Positions 18,601-27,586 of a DNA stretch of 33,013 nt are shown here, piece by piece; within the stretch, counting starts at the first letter, position 1, and the number at the start of each line of letters is the position of its first letter. The DNA comes from Flavobacteriales bacterium (GTDB lineage: Bacteria > Bacteroidota > Bacteroidia > NORP154): the NCBI GenBank assembly GCA_012965955.1, contig DTRK01000111.1, forward strand, positions 559 to 33,571, read 5' to 3'. Both the position numbers and the translations under genes were made by a program. The notes under the pieces are model-generated. The model was not told where the DNA came from, searched no databases, and was given only the letters and a program-made list of their open reading frames with translations.

Positions 18601-19031
18601 AGCTGCTGGATCAAATGATTGTGATCTCCGTTGAAATACAAGAAGATCTTCGAACCTACGATCCTGGTTACCCCCCCAACATTATAGTCTTCATCACTGG
18701 TATAGCCAATATTGCTCTGCTTTAAATCTCCCAGTTTATTATAGATGACCAGCTGTAGTTTGCCTTCTAAAGCATAGTCGAAAAAGTCTTCAGCTTGCTC
18801 TATAATCTGATCAGCGCTGTTCGCTGTAAATATTGCCAGATCCTTGCCGCCGGTATAGAAATAGACGTCAGCTTTCTCGAACTTGTAAAACGACCAAATA
18901 AACTCTCTGTGCTGTACCCTGTTTTTGCCAAAGTCCTGATAGGATCCATTGTAAAATTGGGCAAACGAACTGCCCCCTACTACAAGTGCAATAGCGGTGA
19001 GCAGCAATTTCAATTGGATTCGTGCCAACAT
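15669..19031 (-). CDS. TolB-like (PD40 propeller) protein with predicted C-terminal outer-membrane beta-barrel
   Basis: Signal peptide MLARIQLKLLLTAIALVVGGSSFAQ; repeats 'ISPDGTHVAFATNQLGKYKVYIVETETGK'; acidic linker; C-terminus 'VRVDWARGIEDGIHLQPRFYWSLSLDF' ending in aromatic residue. Confidence 0.7.
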   Translation of the reverse strand: MLARIQLKLLLTAIALVVGGSSFAQFYNGSYQDFGKNRVQHREFIWSFYKFEKADVYFYTGGKDLAIFTANSADQIIEQAEDFFDYALEGKLQLVIYNKLGDLKQSNIGYTSDEDYNVGGVTRIVGSKIFLYFNGDHNHLIQQLREGIAEVLISQMMYGGNWKDRVKNSTLLTLPDWYLEGLISYYSMGWTQEIENRVKDGILSGRYKRFNHLTGLDAKYAGHSIWNFIVERYGESLIPSILYMTKVSRNIESGLIFVLGSSLRNLTEDWLEFYHNKFYGYENIAGLPLENSILKRTRKSRIYTQLKISPDGTHVAFATNQLGKYKVYIVETETGKSRKVFKGGYKIDRLVDYSYPLIDWHPTKQILSIIVEDKEEIHLNYYFLETQEKQRRTIHHFHKILDFSYSDDGKQFVMSAIKNGRTDIFVYHLSKNTSVNITNDIYDDLNPRFINNSEDIVFTSNRINDTLSVSQEAGKTTSLSTAKNKDVFLYNFARKAKVLKRITHTPEDDESFPMEFDQSVVSYLSDKNGVNNRMLTKFDSVISHVDTTAHYRFTTKQFPASNYRRSIIEQDANIKSKKYAEIIYNKGRYHILMDDLSVEDLINAGSGLQDSKPRNQPKPANYERDPNEPDNNDLDGEGFNLGDKDNKREIDIYDYVFEIEKVNEEEEKEKLKVTDVPVEFPDNILEEATDEDSDADSGGEDSEANYYVRTIENLQIPSKQWNYNTAFFTEYFVSQLDNRYLNETYQKFTGGGAVYTNPGLNLFFKIGVSDLFEDKRIVAGMRLSGNLNNNEFFVSYENLQQRLDKQVVFHRQSYLTFQNDGTGIKVHTHDIKYTFKWPFTEIMAAHGSVIYRNDRSVTLSTDRRSLLVPTTYENWSGLKGEFIFDNTSSLGLNLYKGTRYKIFGEWYRQLDNTNTDLFVVGLDFRKYLRIHRSLIWANRIAASTSLGDKKVIYYMGGVDGWLKPEFNNETAIAPDQNYAYQSVATNMRGFLQNIRNGNSFMVASSEIRFPIFKYFMNRPMKSDFVKNFQIVSFADAGTAWTGSNPYASDNSFNTKVYQFGSETGDGEIRIIHQQEPIVAGYGIGLRSRIFGYFVRVDWARGIEDGIHLQPRFYWSLSLDF

Positions 19032-19114
19032 AGTGAATGGAGAGAATACCTGATGTAACAAAGATATAACTAATTTTAGCGAATAATAGTGCATGATTTC
19101 TTACCGATTTAGCC

Positions 19115-19756
19115 TTGATACAAATTCAGAGTATAACATTCAACCCTTTTGCCGAGAACACTTTCATCTTATATGATGAATCCAGGGAGTGTATAATCAT
19201 TGATCCGGGGTGTTACGATCCTCAGGAGGAAGACTCGCTATCGGCCTTTATTTCCAACAACAATTTAAAGCCTGTCAAGCTCATTAACACCCATTGTCAT
19301 ATCGATCACGTGCTGGGGGTTGAATATGTAGCAAAAAGGTATGAATTAGGTTTCGAGTTTCATCATTTGGACATGCCTGTTTTCGAAAGTACTGAGACCG
19401 TAGCCGCCATGTACGGCATTCCCAATGTTAAATTGCCGGTAGAACCAACGGGATTTTTAGATGAAAATGATACTGTGAAATTTGGGAGGTCAGAACTGGA
19501 AATTCTGTTTGTTCCAGGCCATGCTCCGGGGCATATTGCGTTTTTAAACAAGGCTCAAAAATTTGTAATAGGAGGGGACGTGCTCTTTTATGGAAGTATA
19601 GGAAGGACCGATTTGCCGGGCGGCGATCACGCCACTTTGATTCACAATATTAAAAGTAAATTTCTGCCACTGGGGGACGACTTTACGGTTTATTCCGGAC
19701 ACGGTCCGGAAACGAACATGGGTTTCGAACGGGCCAACAATCCGTTTTTGCAATAG
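19115..19756 (+). CDS. MBL-fold metallo-hydrolase (glyoxalase II-like)
   Basis: THCHIDHVLG zinc motif, VPGHAPGHIAF, GGDVLFYGSIGRTDLPGGD, YSGHGPET. Confidence 0.9.
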   Translation: MIQIQSITFNPFAENTFILYDESRECIIIDPGCYDPQEEDSLSAFISNNNLKPVKLINTHCHIDHVLGVEYVAKRYELGFEFHHLDMPVFESTETVAAMYGIPNVKLPVEPTGFLDENDTVKFGRSELEILFVPGHAPGHIAFLNKAQKFVIGGDVLFYGSIGRTDLPGGDHATLIHNIKSKFLPLGDDFTVYSGHGPETNMGFERANNPFLQ

Positions 19757-19764
19757 CTCAGATC

Positions 19765-21117
19765 CTAAATTAGGTGGGTAACAGATTCTGCGAATGAATC
19801 ATCTTCCCATTTATCCTCAATACCCTGGATAGCTATAATCTTCTTCATTACCTCATCCTGTCTTAATCCTTCAGTCCAGGCTTCGCTATAGGGGATATCA
19901 GTGAACTTTACCTGAGAGTATAGCGGAATCCACTCATCAGGGAATGCAATTTGCAGTTTGGCTTCAATTTTCTTTCGAAAAATAAAGTCTGGATCGGAGA
20001 CCAAATCCCGCATCTCCACAAAATTGCGAAGTGAAAGATTCGCAATGGCATCCGCGTTGGGTTTTCTTGCTTCGTAGTACTGGGGAAGCACAGTGTTCCA
20101 GTCAGTCCCAGATTTGTCGATCAGGGAATTTAGCACGTTGCAATCTTCAAATCCGCAGTTCATGCCCTCTCCATAAAACGGGACAATCGCATGTGCGGCA
20201 TCTCCAATCAACGCTACCCGGTTCATATACATCCATGGAGTGCATTTCACAATTGCCAGTCGAGAAGTTGGGTTCTCAAAAAAGTCATTTTTCAAAGTGG
20301 GCATTAAAGGCACTGCATCGACAAAAACCTCATTGAACAATGCCATAAGGTCATCCTGTGTTTGCAGGGTTTCAAAGGAGAATGCCCCCTTAAAAGGCAG
20401 GAATAGCGTGCAGGTAAACCCCCCATCCAGATTGGCGAGTGCCATAAGCATATACTGCTTTCTCGGCCATATGTGTAAGGCATTTTCATCCAATACCCAT
20501 TTCCCATTTTCATCTGGGGGGATAATGAGTTCTTTATATCCATGCTCAATATACTCTTCCAGGAATTCATGATCTCCATCTGGATCATTTTTCTCAAGAT
20601 GGTCCCGCATGGAATTCCTTACTTCAGAATTCGCCCCGTCAGCCCCGAAGATCACATCGGCCTCTACCTGAACATCTGCCCCCAGGTTGTTCGTGAAGCT
20701 TGCCCTTGCCCCATCCTCGGTAATACCGGTGCACTTGTGCTCAAAATGAAATGAAACATTGTCAAAGTCGTCTGCTATCTCAATTAACCGCTTGTTTAAT
20801 TCTGCCCTGGAAACAGAGTAAATCGCCTTGCGATCGATTGAGTATTGCTGAAAATCCTGATTTCCGTCGGTGCCGTGGGCCATTCTACCATAAACAGGCA
20901 CCGTTATTTGGCGAATAGCGTCGTGGATTCCGGCTTTTTCAAGAGCTTTCCAGCCACGGTCCGCAACTACAAGATTGATGGATCTTCCTGCCACGATTTT
21001 TGCTTTTCGGATGTCAGTCCGCTTGTCAAAAACGCTGACCTCAAAGCCCTTTCTTGCTAGGAAAACGGAGAGCAAAGAACCTACCAATCCCCCTCCTATA
21101 ACTGCGATTTTACTCAT
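19765..21117 (-). CDS. kmo: Kynurenine 3-monooxygenase (FAD-dependent)
   Basis: MSKIAVIGGGLVGSLLSVFLARKGFEVSVFDKR dinucleotide motif, 'GRSINLVVADRGWKALEKAG', 'ALIGDAAHAIVPFYGEGMNCGFEDC'. Start at 21117, not ORF-track 21240. Confidence 0.88.
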   Translation of the reverse strand: MSKIAVIGGGLVGSLLSVFLARKGFEVSVFDKRTDIRKAKIVAGRSINLVVADRGWKALEKAGIHDAIRQITVPVYGRMAHGTDGNQDFQQYSIDRKAIYSVSRAELNKRLIEIADDFDNVSFHFEHKCTGITEDGARASFTNNLGADVQVEADVIFGADGANSEVRNSMRDHLEKNDPDGDHEFLEEYIEHGYKELIIPPDENGKWVLDENALHIWPRKQYMLMALANLDGGFTCTLFLPFKGAFSFETLQTQDDLMALFNEVFVDAVPLMPTLKNDFFENPTSRLAIVKCTPWMYMNRVALIGDAAHAIVPFYGEGMNCGFEDCNVLNSLIDKSGTDWNTVLPQYYEARKPNADAIANLSLRNFVEMRDLVSDPDFIFRKKIEAKLQIAFPDEWIPLYSQVKFTDIPYSEAWTEGLRQDEVMKKIIAIQGIEDKWEDDSFAESVTHLI

Positions 21118-21245
21118 GGATTTAAAAGTAGAAATAATATTAGTTTTGTTATCCAATTGTGCATTTTTTTTTAACTTAGCGTTGCTGTTTGGACCAAAAG
21201 TTAATTTATATTGTATTATTGCATTGCAAGAGCCGCACAACTTAC

Positions 21246-22220
21246 ATGTTAAAAAAACCTTTCGTTTCTGTTGTTATTCTGATGTTGCTGGCATGCTGCG
21301 ATGTTGCGTATGCACAGGATCCTCAGTTTACGCAATTCTATGCGAATCCGCTGTATTTGAACCCAGCATTTGCCGGTACTGCTCGGTGTCCTAGATTGAT
21401 CATGAATTATAGAAATGAGTGGCCGGCTCTTTCAGGCACTTTTGTTACATATAGCGTTTCCTACGACCAACACGTTGATGGACTTCAAGGTGGATTGGGA
21501 GTAGTGATTCTTCAGGACCGTGCCGGTGAAGGTACGTTGAATACTACAACGGGAAATATTTTGTACTCTTATCAAATGAATATCAATAGAAACTTCTCTG
21601 TCAAAGCGGGGTTTCAGGTTGGTTATATGCAGAAGAAGATTGACTGGGAGAAACTCACCTTTGGAGATATGATTGATCCGAGATACGGGTTCATCTATGA
21701 GACAGCGGAGACCAAGGTAAATGATACCAAGGGAAATTTGGATCTATCTGCTGGAGTTCTCGGATTTTCTAAGCAGTATTTCCTGGGAGTAGCCGTGCAT
21801 CACCTAACTCAGCCATATGAGGGCTTTGTTAATCCTAATGAGGCGAGATTGCCAATGAAGATCACGGCACATGCGGGGGCTATTATACCGTTGGATGAGA
21901 CAGGAGAAGAGTCCAACGTATCGCCGAACATATTATATCAGAAGCAGCAGGACTTCCAGCAGATCAACCTGGGTATCTATATTAACAAAGGGCCAATAAT
22001 AGGGGGTCTTTGGTATCGTCAGGCGGAGAAGAATTCAGACGCATTCATTGCTCTGGTAGGATTTCACGAAGGAATGGTGAAATTTGGGTATAGTTATGAC
22101 ATTACACTATCGAAATTGAGTAATGCTACTTCAGGTTCACATGAATTCTCATTTGCCCTCCAGTTTGAATGTAGACCGAAGAAAAGAAAATTCAGAGCAA
22201 TAAGTTGTCCGTCATTCTAG
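21246..22220 (+). CDS. PorP/SprF family type IX secretion membrane protein
   Basis: 'DPQFTQFYANPLYLNPAFAGTARCPRLIMNYRNEWPALSGTFVTYSVSYDQHVDGLQGGLGV'. Confidence 0.93.
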   Translation: MLKKPFVSVVILMLLACCDVAYAQDPQFTQFYANPLYLNPAFAGTARCPRLIMNYRNEWPALSGTFVTYSVSYDQHVDGLQGGLGVVILQDRAGEGTLNTTTGNILYSYQMNINRNFSVKAGFQVGYMQKKIDWEKLTFGDMIDPRYGFIYETAETKVNDTKGNLDLSAGVLGFSKQYFLGVAVHHLTQPYEGFVNPNEARLPMKITAHAGAIIPLDETGEESNVSPNILYQKQQDFQQINLGIYINKGPIIGGLWYRQAEKNSDAFIALVGFHEGMVKFGYSYDITLSKLSNATSGSHEFSFALQFECRPKKRKFRAISCPSF

Positions 22221-22291
22221 TTTTATTGTGGTAACCTTTTTGAATGATTTTCGTTATACCGGAATCTATCTGTGAAATTAAATCTGATATT

Positions 22292-23785
22292 ATGATGAAA
22301 AAAGCCAATATACACGTCTATACAGCGCTATGCTTAGTTGGACTCTTAGTATTAGCTTCGTGTGGTAAGGAGTTATCTTCGATGACAGGTTGGGCGTATA
22401 ATGAGCCAAACAACGGGGGATTTCAAGTTGACCTATATATGGGGCAGGAAACCGGCCCAGGCTTGATTTTAGTTCAAGGTGGCACCTTCATGATGGGCCG
22501 TGTTGAGCAAGACGTATTCTACGATTGGAACAATATCCCGAGACGAGTGACGGTATCATCTTTCTATATGGATGAGACAGAAGTGGCCAACGTGCATTAT
22601 AGGGAATATCTACACTGGGTGGGCAGGGTATTCGCGCTTGATTATCCAGAGGTATATAAAAGAGCATTACCTGACACACTGGTTTGGAGATCAAAATTGG
22701 CTTATAATGAGCCGTATGTAGAATTGTATTTAAGGCACCCAGCATACCAGTGGTACCCGGTAGTTGGAGTTAACTGGGTTCAGGCAGCAGAATTCTGCGC
22801 CTGGCGTACAGATAGAGTTAATGAGTATATTCTGATACGTGAGGGGCTTCTGGATGTAAATCCTAACCAGACAGCTGATGATAACTTCAACACGGATGCT
22901 TATCTGGCTGGTCAGTATGAAGGACTCGTTATTACAGACCTTCCTGATCTGGATCCCAATAAAGATACTCGAAAGGTACGCATGGAAGACGGAATATTCC
23001 TTCCGAGGTATAGACTCCCAACAGAGGCAGAGTGGGAATTTGCTGCTCTTGGATTGATCGGTAACACATATTTTGAGCGTGTAACTGAAAGGAGAATCTA
23101 TCCATGGAATGGCCACTACGTAAGAAATGACCACGTTAAGGAGCTTGGTAGGATGATGGCTAACTACACACGTGGACGTGGAGATCAAATGGGTGTTGCC
23201 GGGCAGTTAAACGACAATGCTGATATAACATCGCCTGTTTATGCCTATTGGCCAAACAACTACGGCCTCTACAATATGGCTGGAAATGTTAGTGAGTGGG
23301 TCATGGATGTATACCGTCCGCTTACCATAGAGGATGCTGATGACTTCCGATCGTTTAGGGGAAATGTCTTTAAAACTCAGATGAGGGATGAAGAAGGAAT
23401 TATCGCTGAAAAAGATACACTGGGACGAATCATTTGGAGAGACGTAACGGAAGAAGAGAATCTTGGCAAGATTCCGGCCACCAACCGAAGAAACTATACA
23501 ACTGCGGATAACATATCTTATCTCGATGGCGATAAGGTTTCCAGTATTCGTTACGGTGAGGATGTTGAGCCTGAAAACATGAAGAAGATTATGTATGAAT
23601 CTACTGGTGAATTCCCTACGACTTTGGTTGACGATCGCGCACACGTCTATAAGGGTGCCTCATGGAAGGATAGGGCATACTGGATGGGACCTGGAACACG
23701 TCGATTCATGGATATGGAGCAAGAAACATCTTATCTTGGTTTCAGATGTGCGATGGTCAGAGTTGGAAGCCCGGTAGGATTCTAA
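22292..23785 (+). CDS. gldJ: Gliding-motility lipoprotein GldJ-like (FGE-sulfatase/SUMF1 domain)
   Basis: Lipobox LASC; 'GPGLILVQGGTFMMGRVEQDVFYDWNNIPRRVTVSSFYMDETEVANVHY', 'RLPTEAEWEFAALG'; adjacent to murF as in other Bacteroidota. Confidence 0.82.
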   Translation: MMKKANIHVYTALCLVGLLVLASCGKELSSMTGWAYNEPNNGGFQVDLYMGQETGPGLILVQGGTFMMGRVEQDVFYDWNNIPRRVTVSSFYMDETEVANVHYREYLHWVGRVFALDYPEVYKRALPDTLVWRSKLAYNEPYVELYLRHPAYQWYPVVGVNWVQAAEFCAWRTDRVNEYILIREGLLDVNPNQTADDNFNTDAYLAGQYEGLVITDLPDLDPNKDTRKVRMEDGIFLPRYRLPTEAEWEFAALGLIGNTYFERVTERRIYPWNGHYVRNDHVKELGRMMANYTRGRGDQMGVAGQLNDNADITSPVYAYWPNNYGLYNMAGNVSEWVMDVYRPLTIEDADDFRSFRGNVFKTQMRDEEGIIAEKDTLGRIIWRDVTEEENLGKIPATNRRNYTTADNISYLDGDKVSSIRYGEDVEPENMKKIMYESTGEFPTTLVDDRAHVYKGASWKDRAYWMGPGTRRFMDMEQETSYLGFRCAMVRVGSPVGF

Positions 23786-23810
23786 CTAAACGATCGAGTA
23801 ATAATATTTT

Positions 23811-23846
23811 CGCCCCTCACTTAACTTAAGTGAGGGGCGGTTTTTT
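23811..23846 (+). terminator. Rho-independent terminator between gldJ and murF
   Basis: CGCCCCTCACTTAA-C-TTAAGTGAGGGGCG followed by GTTTTTT. Confidence 0.85.
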
Positions 23847-23858
23847 ATAGATGCCAAC

Positions 23859-25157
23859 TTGTCTATCTCCATAAAAGATCTGTATTCCGTTTACCTGGAG
23901 CATCCATTCATTTGCACGGATAATCGCAAAGCTGAGAAGGGATCAATGTTCTTTGCCCTAAAAGGGGACCATTTCAACGGAAACAACTATGCTGAGCAGG
24001 CAATAGCAGGTGGATGCGCCTATGCCATTGTAGACGACATGGAGAAGTCAGATGGCGAGCGGTTAATCTATGTGGAGGAGGTTTTGCCAGCCCTGCAAGA
24101 GTTGGCTGCTTATCATAGGGAATCCCTAAATATTCCAGTGCTATGCATTACTGGTACCAATGGTAAGACTACTACTAAAGACTTGACAGCTCGTATATTG
24201 TCTAAGAAATTAAATGTGGTTGCGACTAAAGGGAATTTGAACAATCACATAGGCGTCCCCTTATCACTCTTAACGATTGGAAAGGATGCGGAAATGGCTG
24301 TTATAGAATTAGGTGCCAATCACATCAAGGAAATCGAATTCCTTTGTAAGATAGCAAAGCCTACGCATGGATTGATTACAAATATCGGAAAAGCACATCT
24401 GGAAGGCTTTGGTGATCTTGACAGTGTGAGACAAACAAAATTGGAGTTGTACCAATTTCTGAAATCCAATGATGGACAAGTGTTCGTGAATAGAGACAAC
24501 ACGATGCTGATGGATCTGAGTAAAGGAATGAATCCGGTGTTTTACGGGTCTTCGGAAGACAGCGATTGTCGCGGTACTTTATTAGATGTGGACGGGCACT
24601 TAAAAGTAAGCTATTGCCAGCAAGGTGATGCACCGCGGGAAATCATTACTTCTTTGTTAGGCACTTACAATTTTGAAAATATTATGGCTGCAATATGTAT
24701 TGGTTCATTCTTCCAGGTCCCGGCAACGGACATCGTAGAAGCTGTCGAGAGCTACGTTCCGGATAACAACAGGTCGGAGGAGTTAGATACCGACAACAAC
24801 CATATCATCCTGGACGCTTACAATGCCAACCCCATGAACATGCGTGCGGCATTGGAAAGTTTTACAAATCTTGTAAAAGCCAATCGTATGGTCATCTTGG
24901 GTGACATGTTGGAACTGGGTACTTATGCTGAAGAAGAGCACACGGCCATTGTAGATTTGCTAAGAGAACACTCTTATGAGCGGGTGATTCTCGTGGGTGA
25001 GGAATTCTCAAAAGTGTGCACGATGCTGAGATGTGAACATTTTACGAACGTCAATGACGCGAAAATATGGTTGGAGTCTTCGCCTGTCTCTGGGATGAAC
25101 ATACTCGTAAAAGGTTCGCGTGGAATAGGCCTGGAAGTCCTGCTTGAAGCTTTATAG
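23859..25157 (+). CDS. murF: UDP-N-acetylmuramoyl-tripeptide--D-alanyl-D-alanine ligase
   Basis: 'ITGTNGKTTTKDLTARIL', 'GNLNNHIGVPLSLL', 'ELGANHIKEIEFL', 'DAYNANPMNMRAALE'; TTG start. Confidence 0.93.
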   Translation: MSISIKDLYSVYLEHPFICTDNRKAEKGSMFFALKGDHFNGNNYAEQAIAGGCAYAIVDDMEKSDGERLIYVEEVLPALQELAAYHRESLNIPVLCITGTNGKTTTKDLTARILSKKLNVVATKGNLNNHIGVPLSLLTIGKDAEMAVIELGANHIKEIEFLCKIAKPTHGLITNIGKAHLEGFGDLDSVRQTKLELYQFLKSNDGQVFVNRDNTMLMDLSKGMNPVFYGSSEDSDCRGTLLDVDGHLKVSYCQQGDAPREIITSLLGTYNFENIMAAICIGSFFQVPATDIVEAVESYVPDNNRSEELDTDNNHIILDAYNANPMNMRAALESFTNLVKANRMVILGDMLELGTYAEEEHTAIVDLLREHSYERVILVGEEFSKVCTMLRCEHFTNVNDAKIWLESSPVSGMNILVKGSRGIGLEVLLEAL

Positions 25158-25162
25158 ATTGA

Positions 25163-26302
25163 TTACTTCAATAACGCCCTTGAGATCACGATCTTTTGAA
25201 TCTCTGTGGTCCCTTCGTAAATCTGGGTAATCTTTGCATCTCGAAGCATTCTCTCAACGTGGTATTCCTTAACATATCCATAGCCTCCGTGCACCTGAAT
25301 AGCTTCTGATGTTACGTCCATGGCAATTTTTGAAGAGTAAGCCTTGGCCATAGCGCTAGACAAATTGTAATCTTCCCCAGTATCCTTATGCCAGGCAGCC
25401 TTTAGGCACAGCAGTCTGGCGGCTTCAATCTGTGTTGCCATATCCGCCAACTTAAAGCTGATCGCCTGATGTTTGTATATCTCCTTTCCGAATGTCTTTC
25501 TTTCTTTAGAATAGGCCAGCGCCAATTCGTAGGCTCCCGAAGCGATACCCAAAGCCTGTGAGGCAATTCCTATTCTACCACCTGCAAGGGTTTTCATCGC
25601 GAACTTAAATCCAAACCCGTCATCTCCAATTCTATTCTCCTTTGGCACCTTAACATCGTTAAACAGCAAGGTATGGGTGTCAGAACCCCGGATGCCCAAT
25701 TTGTTCTCCTTAGTGCCAATAATAAATCCATCCATTCCTTTCTCCACAATGAACACATTAATGCCCCGATATCCTTTGGACACATCAGACTGGGCAATCA
25801 CCAAATAAGTGGAAGCAGAACTTCCGTTTGAGATCCAATTCTTTGTTCCGTTTAATAAATAATGATCATCCTTTTCAATCGCGGTAGTTTTCTGAGATGT
25901 TGCGTCCGAACCCGCCTCAGGTTCAGACAGGCAAAAGGCGCCAATATTTTTCCCTGATGCCAGTGGGACTAAATACTTTTGCTTCTGCTCCTCTGTCCCA
26001 AATTGCTCAAACCCCCAACAAACCAACGAATTGTTTACCGACATGATAACACCAGTGGATGCGTCAACCTTGCATATCTCTTCCATCGCATGAACGTATG
26101 ACATACAATCCATTCCACCTCCGCCGTACTCGGGTGCCACCATCATTCCGAGGAAGCCCAGTTCCCCAAGTTTCGCAACCTGCTCCGTAGGGAACGCTTG
26201 ATTTTCATCTCTCTCTATAACCCCGGGAAGCAGCTCTGTCCGGGCAAAATCTCTGGCAGCACGCTTAACCGTTTCCTGTTCTTCTGTGAGTTCCAAATTC
26301 AT
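25163..26302 (-). CDS. Acyl-CoA dehydrogenase
   Basis: 'CLSEPEAGSDATSQKTTA', 'LNGTKNWISNG', 'AIQVHGGYGYVKEYHVERMLRDAKITQIYEGTTEIQ'. Confidence 0.95.
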   Translation of the reverse strand: MNLELTEEQETVKRAARDFARTELLPGVIERDENQAFPTEQVAKLGELGFLGMMVAPEYGGGGMDCMSYVHAMEEICKVDASTGVIMSVNNSLVCWGFEQFGTEEQKQKYLVPLASGKNIGAFCLSEPEAGSDATSQKTTAIEKDDHYLLNGTKNWISNGSSASTYLVIAQSDVSKGYRGINVFIVEKGMDGFIIGTKENKLGIRGSDTHTLLFNDVKVPKENRIGDDGFGFKFAMKTLAGGRIGIASQALGIASGAYELALAYSKERKTFGKEIYKHQAISFKLADMATQIEAARLLCLKAAWHKDTGEDYNLSSAMAKAYSSKIAMDVTSEAIQVHGGYGYVKEYHVERMLRDAKITQIYEGTTEIQKIVISRALLK

Positions 26303-26390
26303 CCGAATCTTAATTTTGAAGGGTTGCAAATATAGATTTTTCGACTGATTTTTACTAATCTTGCTCCCGAACAACACATGCTTAATTCAG

Positions 26391-27455
26391 ATGGTGTATA
26401 AAGTAATAGGGTTGATGTCTGGCACTTCCCTTGACGGCTTGGATTTAGCATATGCAGAGTTCGTTGAACAGCAAGGTGAATGGTCGTTTGAGTTAAAGCA
26501 CTCCACTACATTGCGGTACAGCGACGAGTGGTTCGCTGATTTAAGGAATGCACAAAGCCTTCCTAAGAGTGAACTCCAAAAACTGCATGTAGATTATGGC
26601 GCGTATCTGGGGAGGGCATGTGCTAAATTTATTGGGCAGTATGATATTAGCCCTGATTTGATTGCCTCCCATGGGCATACAGTATTTCATCAACCAGAGC
26701 AAAGATATACCTGTCAACTCGGAGATGGAAAATCCCTTGCCAATGCCTGCGGCATTCAAACAATCAACGATTTTCGTACACTTGATGTGTCTCTTGGTGG
26801 TCAGGGAGCGCCCCTGGTACCGATAGGCGACAGATACCTGTTTGCGCAATACGATGTCTGTTTGAATCTGGGAGGTTTCGCGAATGTTTCATTTGAGGCT
26901 GATGGTTCAAGGATTGCATTTGATGTTGCACCTGTGAATATTGCCCTGAATGTTATGGCCAACGCCCTGGGGAAAGAATATGATGATAATGGCAATCTTG
27001 CAGCGACTGGCAGTATCGATGCCAACTTACTGGAAGCGTTGAGTGTATTGCCCTATTATTTTGATCCCGCACCTAAATCCTTGAGTAGAGAGTGGTTGGA
27101 TGAACAATTCATGCCTGTAATCAGTCAATCTTCAGCATCAAATGAGGATAAACTATGCACGGTATGCAAGCACATCGCCATTCAAGTTCGCCGAAGCACG
27201 CTGGAGAAGGGAATTAATCCGGGAGCGCATATGTTGGTTTCTGGAGGTGGAACACTTAACGGTTTTCTGGTGGATTGCATTAGACAAGAAACGGAATTGG
27301 AGATTACTGTACCTGGCAAAGCAATTATTGAATATAAAGAGGCACTGATATTCGCCTTCCTGGGTGTGCTGAGGATTCGTGGCGATATTAATTGCTTATC
27401 ATCAGTAACAGGTGCAAAAAGAGATTCTTCTTGTGGTGTGATCGTGAGACCATAA
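26391..27455 (+). CDS. anmK: Anhydro-N-acetylmuramic acid kinase
   Basis: 'VIGLMSGTSLDGLDLAYAEF', 'ASHGHTVFHQP', 'NLGGFANVSFE'. Confidence 0.92.
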   Translation: MVYKVIGLMSGTSLDGLDLAYAEFVEQQGEWSFELKHSTTLRYSDEWFADLRNAQSLPKSELQKLHVDYGAYLGRACAKFIGQYDISPDLIASHGHTVFHQPEQRYTCQLGDGKSLANACGIQTINDFRTLDVSLGGQGAPLVPIGDRYLFAQYDVCLNLGGFANVSFEADGSRIAFDVAPVNIALNVMANALGKEYDDNGNLAATGSIDANLLEALSVLPYYFDPAPKSLSREWLDEQFMPVISQSSASNEDKLCTVCKHIAIQVRRSTLEKGINPGAHMLVSGGGTLNGFLVDCIRQETELEITVPGKAIIEYKEALIFAFLGVLRIRGDINCLSSVTGAKRDSSCGVIVRP

Positions 27456-27506
27456 ATTGTCATTCTCTTTAATCTTAATAATGCTTCATGAATCCAATTG
27501 TTTTCA

Positions 27507-27514
27507 TACTTTTG
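27507..27514 (+). promoter_or_regulatory. Putative -7 element upstream of mscS-like gene
   Basis: TACTTTTG matches TAnnTTTG; no clear -33 TTG. Confidence 0.35.
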
Positions 27515-27586
27515 CGTGCGATTTTAACCTGATAGAATACTGGTCTGTAAGTCGTTGTCCCAGATTTATTAGTAAACAGGAATATC

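Noticed and set aside
19765-21117. Possible link between kmo and the MbnP kynurenine modification
   Set aside because: KMO acts on free kynurenine in tryptophan catabolism; no operon, dyad or proximity evidence connects it to the module.
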